A stretch of 8,183 nucleotides of DNA from Bacteroidota bacterium (GTDB lineage: Bacteria; Bacteroidota; Bacteroidia; Chitinophagales; Chitinophagaceae). The notes beneath the pieces are model-generated. The model searched no databases. It saw only the letters and a program-made list of their open reading frames with translations, and was not told where the DNA came from. The position numbers and the translations under genes are program-made. Location: assembly GCA_023436425.1 (NCBI GenBank), contig JAEZJD010000031.1, forward strand, positions 1 to 8,183, read 5' to 3'. Positions 6,308 through 8,183 of this stretch are shown one piece after another (position 1 is the first letter of the stretch; every line of letters starts with the position of its first letter).

Positions 6308-7324
6308 ATGCAAATTCGTGAAAATATTTCGCTCAGGCCTTATCACACTTTTGGAATAGATGTAACTGCAAAATATTTTTCGTCTTTTTGCAACATCACC
6401 GAATTGGACGAATTGCTTAGCTGCCAACTATCAACTGTCAACCGTCAACTTATTCTTGGTGGCGGAAGCAATGTTTTGTTTCTCAAAAATTATGATGGAC
6501 TGGTTTTGAAAAACGAATTGACAGGCATTGACATTATTGGTGAAAATGAAGAACACATCTACCTAAAGGTCGGCGCAGGGGAGAACTGGCACCGGTTTGT
6601 CATGTATTGTGTGGAGAATAATTATGGTGGGGTGGAAAATTTATCTCTTATTCCCGGTAACGTTGGTGCATCGCCAATGCAGAACATTGGGGCTTACGGC
6701 GTCGAAATCAAAGATGTTTTCCACGAATTGGAAGCCTTCCACATCGATGATAAAAATTTGAAAACCTTTTCACTTCAGGAATGTGAATTTGGTTATCGAG
6801 AAAGTGCTTTCAAGAATAGATACAAAAATCAGTTTGTTATCACGAGTGTGACATACCGGCTGAACAAAAAGCAAAAGTTCAACACCAGTTATGGCGCCAT
6901 TCAACAGGAGCTGGAAAAAATGGGTGTGCAGGAGTTAACTATCGCGGCGGTGTCGCAGGCTGTCATAAATATCCGCTCCTCCAAACTGCCCGACCCGAAA
7001 CAGGTTGGAAATGCAGGCAGCTTTTTTAAAAATCCCACTGTGACAAAAGAAAAATTTCAAATTCTAAAATCGAATTTCGAAAACATCCCGTCGTTTCAAA
7101 ATGCGGATGGCAGTGTCAAAATTCCGGCCGGTTGGTTGATTGAACAATGCGGATGGAAAGGATATAGGAAAGGCGATGCCGGTTGTTACACCAAACAGGC
7201 ATTGGTGCTCGTTAACTATGGCCGGTCAACCGGACGAGAGATTTTCGACTTAAGTGAAGAAATTTTAAAATCAGTCAAGGAAAAATTCGACATCACGCTG
7301 GAGCGGGAAGTGAATATCGTTTAG
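6308..7324 (+). CDS. murB: UDP-N-acetylmuramate dehydrogenase (UDP-N-acetylenolpyruvoylglucosamine reductase) MurB
   Basis: MurB is the FAD enzyme that uses NADPH to reduce UDP-GlcNAc-enolpyruvate to UDP-MurNAc, the second committed step of peptidoglycan precursor synthesis in the cytoplasm. The 338 residues match the E. coli-type (type I) enzyme in length and features: an N-terminal SLRPYHTFGI, FAD-binding LILGGGSNVLFL (48-59) and PGNVGASPMQNIGAYG (116-131), FGYRESAFK (161-169, with active-site R164), KLPDPKQVGNAGSFFKNP (226-243, proton-donor S238), PAGWLIEQCGWKG (273-285) and the final LEREV with E334. The start at 6308 is preferred to the in-frame ATG at 6281 because MQIRENISLRPYHTF is the usual MurB opening and the earlier one would overlap the divergent gene. 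A 7-bp tandem repeat codes for the loop around residues 39-48. Confidence 0.96.
   Translation: MQIRENISLRPYHTFGIDVTAKYFSSFCNITELDELLSCQLSTVNRQLILGGGSNVLFLKNYDGLVLKNELTGIDIIGENEEHIYLKVGAGENWHRFVMYCVENNYGGVENLSLIPGNVGASPMQNIGAYGVEIKDVFHELEAFHIDDKNLKTFSLQECEFGYRESAFKNRYKNQFVITSVTYRLNKKQKFNTSYGAIQQELEKMGVQELTIAAVSQAVINIRSSKLPDPKQVGNAGSFFKNPTVTKEKFQILKSNFENIPSFQNADGSVKIPAGWLIEQCGWKGYRKGDAGCYTKQALVLVNYGRSTGREIFDLSEEILKSVKEKFDITLEREVNIV
6424..6451 (+). repeat. Four-copy 7-bp tandem repeat within murB
   Basis: The units are CCAACTA, TCAACTG, TCAACCG and TCAACTT, consensus YCAACYN, with no gap between them. They encode about CQLSTVNRQL, a stretch just before the conserved LILGGGSN strand where MurB proteins vary in length. 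The reading frame is kept, and the following motif is intact. TCAACTG-type heptamers are, to my recollection, common as dispersed short tandem repeats in Bacteroidota genomes; I cannot confirm that from this window. Confidence 0.75.
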
Positions 7325-7335
7325 GCGTTTTGTTG

Positions 7336-7343
7336 TATGTTAG
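7336..7343 (+). promoter_or_regulatory. Weak -7 box candidate for the outer-membrane protein gene
   Basis: TATGTTAG matches TAnnTTTG at all but one position and lies 17 bp before the ATG at 7361, which would give a leader of about 10-14 nt. No TTG sits at the -33 distance. Because murB ends just upstream without a terminator, read-through from murB is an equally good explanation for expression. Confidence 0.3.
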
Positions 7344-7360
7344 TGCACTAAAACTATCTT

Positions 7361-7882
7361 ATGATGAAGAAGCTTGCGTTTGCCTCAATTTTTATTATTG
7401 TTTTCTCTGTTTGCTCGTTTGCGCAGATAGACACTGTGCATTTAAAAAATACCGGTCCGCAAAGAGTTGTTGTTACAGACCGTGCACCACAGGCTGTGTA
7501 TTTTCAACTCCTCGGCTCTGGGCCAATCTTATCGGTTATTTATGATCGCCGGTTTGCCAAAAAACCGAATGGACTTGGCTTTTCTGCCGGTCTCGGTTAT
7601 GTGGGTGCAGGCGGTGATGGAGTATTTTCACTTCCGGTAGAATTAAATTATCTGTTCGGAAGAAGTACTCACTTTATTGAGGCATCGGTAGGAACAACGT
7701 ACGTGTCTGCGGCAGAAAGTGTATTCGATTCAGATGCATCGGGGTTTATGCATCACATCGGCATCGGTTATCGTCACCAGCCAACCGCGGGAGGTTTTTT
7801 CTTCCGGGGTGGATTTAGTCCGCTAATTTTTGCAGGCGAATTTGTGAGTTGGCCCTATCTCGGTTTTGGCTATAATTTTTAA
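7361..7882 (+). CDS. Exported small protein, predicted outer-membrane beta-barrel
   Basis: This 173-residue protein has a signal peptide (KK followed by a hydrophobic core, residues 5-17, then CSFA) with a likely signal peptidase I cut after A21 (SFA/Q). C18 does not sit in a convincing lipobox. The mature part alternates polar and aromatic or glycine residues in short strands: AVYFQLLGSGPILSVIYDRRF (45-65 region), GLGFSAGLGYVGAG, VFSLPVELNYLFG, HFIEASVGTTYVS, MHHIGIGYRHQ, FFFRGGFSPLIF and WPYLGFGYNF. It ends in phenylalanine, as many barrel proteins recognised by the BAM machinery do. The layout suggests roughly 8 strands. Similar proteins are, as I recall, widespread and uncharacterised in Bacteroidota. 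ATGATG gives two possible starts, at 7361 or 7364. It lies 36 bp after murB and is closed by a terminator. Confidence 0.85.
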   Translation: MMKKLAFASIFIIVFSVCSFAQIDTVHLKNTGPQRVVVTDRAPQAVYFQLLGSGPILSVIYDRRFAKKPNGLGFSAGLGYVGAGGDGVFSLPVELNYLFGRSTHFIEASVGTTYVSAAESVFDSDASGFMHHIGIGYRHQPTAGGFFFRGGFSPLIFAGEFVSWPYLGFGYNF

Positions 7883-7903
7883 TGAAATCTTTTATCTGTT
7901 TTT

Positions 7904-7936
7904 AAAGGGAAGCCTCGCAACGGCTTCTCTTTTTTT
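7904..7936 (+). terminator. Rho-independent terminator after the beta-barrel gene
   Basis: AAAGGGAAGCC (7904-7914) pairs with GGCTTCTCTTT (7922-7932) in an 11-bp stem with one G-T wobble, around the loop TCGCAAC. A run of seven T residues (7930-7936) follows the core of the stem. It starts about 20 bp after the stop codon at 7882 and marks the end of the murB-side transcription unit. Confidence 0.9.
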
Positions 7937-7980
7937 GCAGACGCGTGATAACCGTCATAGCAAGGCAGCGGTTTAGCATC

Positions 7981-7988
7981 TAAATTTG
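7981..7988 (+). promoter_or_regulatory. -7 box of the 3'-truncated exported-protein gene
   Basis: TAAATTTG is an exact match to TAnnTTTG and lies 21 bp before the ATG at 8010, which would leave a leader of roughly 14-18 nt ending in an A-rich stretch (ATCAAAAAAGAA) typical of Bacteroidota translation starts. No TTG is visible at the -33 distance. The terminator just upstream implies that this gene needs its own promoter. Confidence 0.6.
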
Positions 7989-8009
7989 TCAACATCAAAA
8001 AAGAACCTT

Positions 8010-8183
8010 ATGAGAAAAGTTCTACTTGTGCTGCTTACCATCTTTGTTTTTTCCGCATCTACAAAAGCGCAGGATAAAATCTTCAGGAAAAATGGTCAAA
8101 TTGTCAAGGCCACTGTGCTGGAAATTGGATCATCTGAAATTAAGTACAAGATGTTTGGTGATGAGAGCGGACCCATTTATGTG
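8010..8183 (+). CDS. Exported protein of unknown function, 5' part only
   Basis: Only the first 58 codons are present; the frame is open to the window edge. It starts MRKVLLVLLTIFVFSASTKA, a clear signal peptide with a likely signal peptidase I cut after A20 (TKA/QD). The mature protein begins DKIFRKNGQIVKATVLEIGSS and EIKYKMFGDESGPIYV. This 'KNG-x-hydrophobic-xx-V-x-E-I ... IKYK ... GPIYV' pattern recalls a short beta-rich N-terminal module that I associate with many secreted Bacteroidota proteins, often followed by repeats or a membrane region; the function is not known to me. It has its own -7 box and follows a terminator, so it is a separate transcription unit. Full length and domain content cannot be judged here. 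Confidence 0.88.
   Translation, partial: MRKVLLVLLTIFVFSASTKAQDKIFRKNGQIVKATVLEIGSSEIKYKMFGDESGPIYV

Noticed and set aside
6287..6427. 47-codon N-terminal extension of the Rossmann-fold protein into murB
   Set aside because: The extension is antisense to conserved murB codons, and the family normally starts a few residues before the GxxGxxG motif.

Overview
The window looks like an ordinary housekeeping stretch of a chromosome from the phylum Bacteroidota, most likely the Chitinophagaceae or close relatives. The evidence is the promoter style (TAnnTTTG-type -7 boxes, few Shine-Dalgarno sites), the Bacteroidota-type sequences of PriA and MurB, moderate-to-low GC content, and two secreted proteins of kinds I associate with that phylum. 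I see no phage, insertion sequence, CRISPR array or defence system.

Layout from left to right. Positions 1-107 hold no gene except a strong minus-strand terminator. A tRNA-Val(UAC) gene (108-182, minus) follows with its own -7 box. Next, on the minus strand, come mtaB (a tRNA methylthiotransferase) and a 98-residue uncharacterised protein whose start codon overlaps the mtaB stop codon. A 103-bp divergent promoter region (1818-1920) leads to a plus-strand group: a membrane-anchored, cysteine-rich DUF4258-like protein, a PlsC-family acyltransferase coupled to it (TGATG), and priA, the replication-restart helicase, after a 91-bp gap and with a TTG start. priA runs tail-to-tail into an NAD(P)-binding Rossmann-fold protein on the minus strand, and the two coding ends overlap by 29 bp. 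That protein starts only 21 bp from murB (peptidoglycan precursor synthesis) on the plus strand. Downstream of murB lie a small predicted outer-membrane beta-barrel protein, a rho-independent terminator, and the first 58 codons of another exported protein that runs off the window.

The named genes cover tRNA modification, phospholipid synthesis, replication restart and cell-wall synthesis, and I see no single pathway linking them. The points most worth a second look are a four-copy 7-bp tandem repeat inside the murB coding sequence, the overlapping ends of priA and its neighbour, the very compact divergent murB start region, and -7 boxes only 5-10 bp from start codons, which suggests leaderless mRNAs. 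I did not find a convincing undescribed system.
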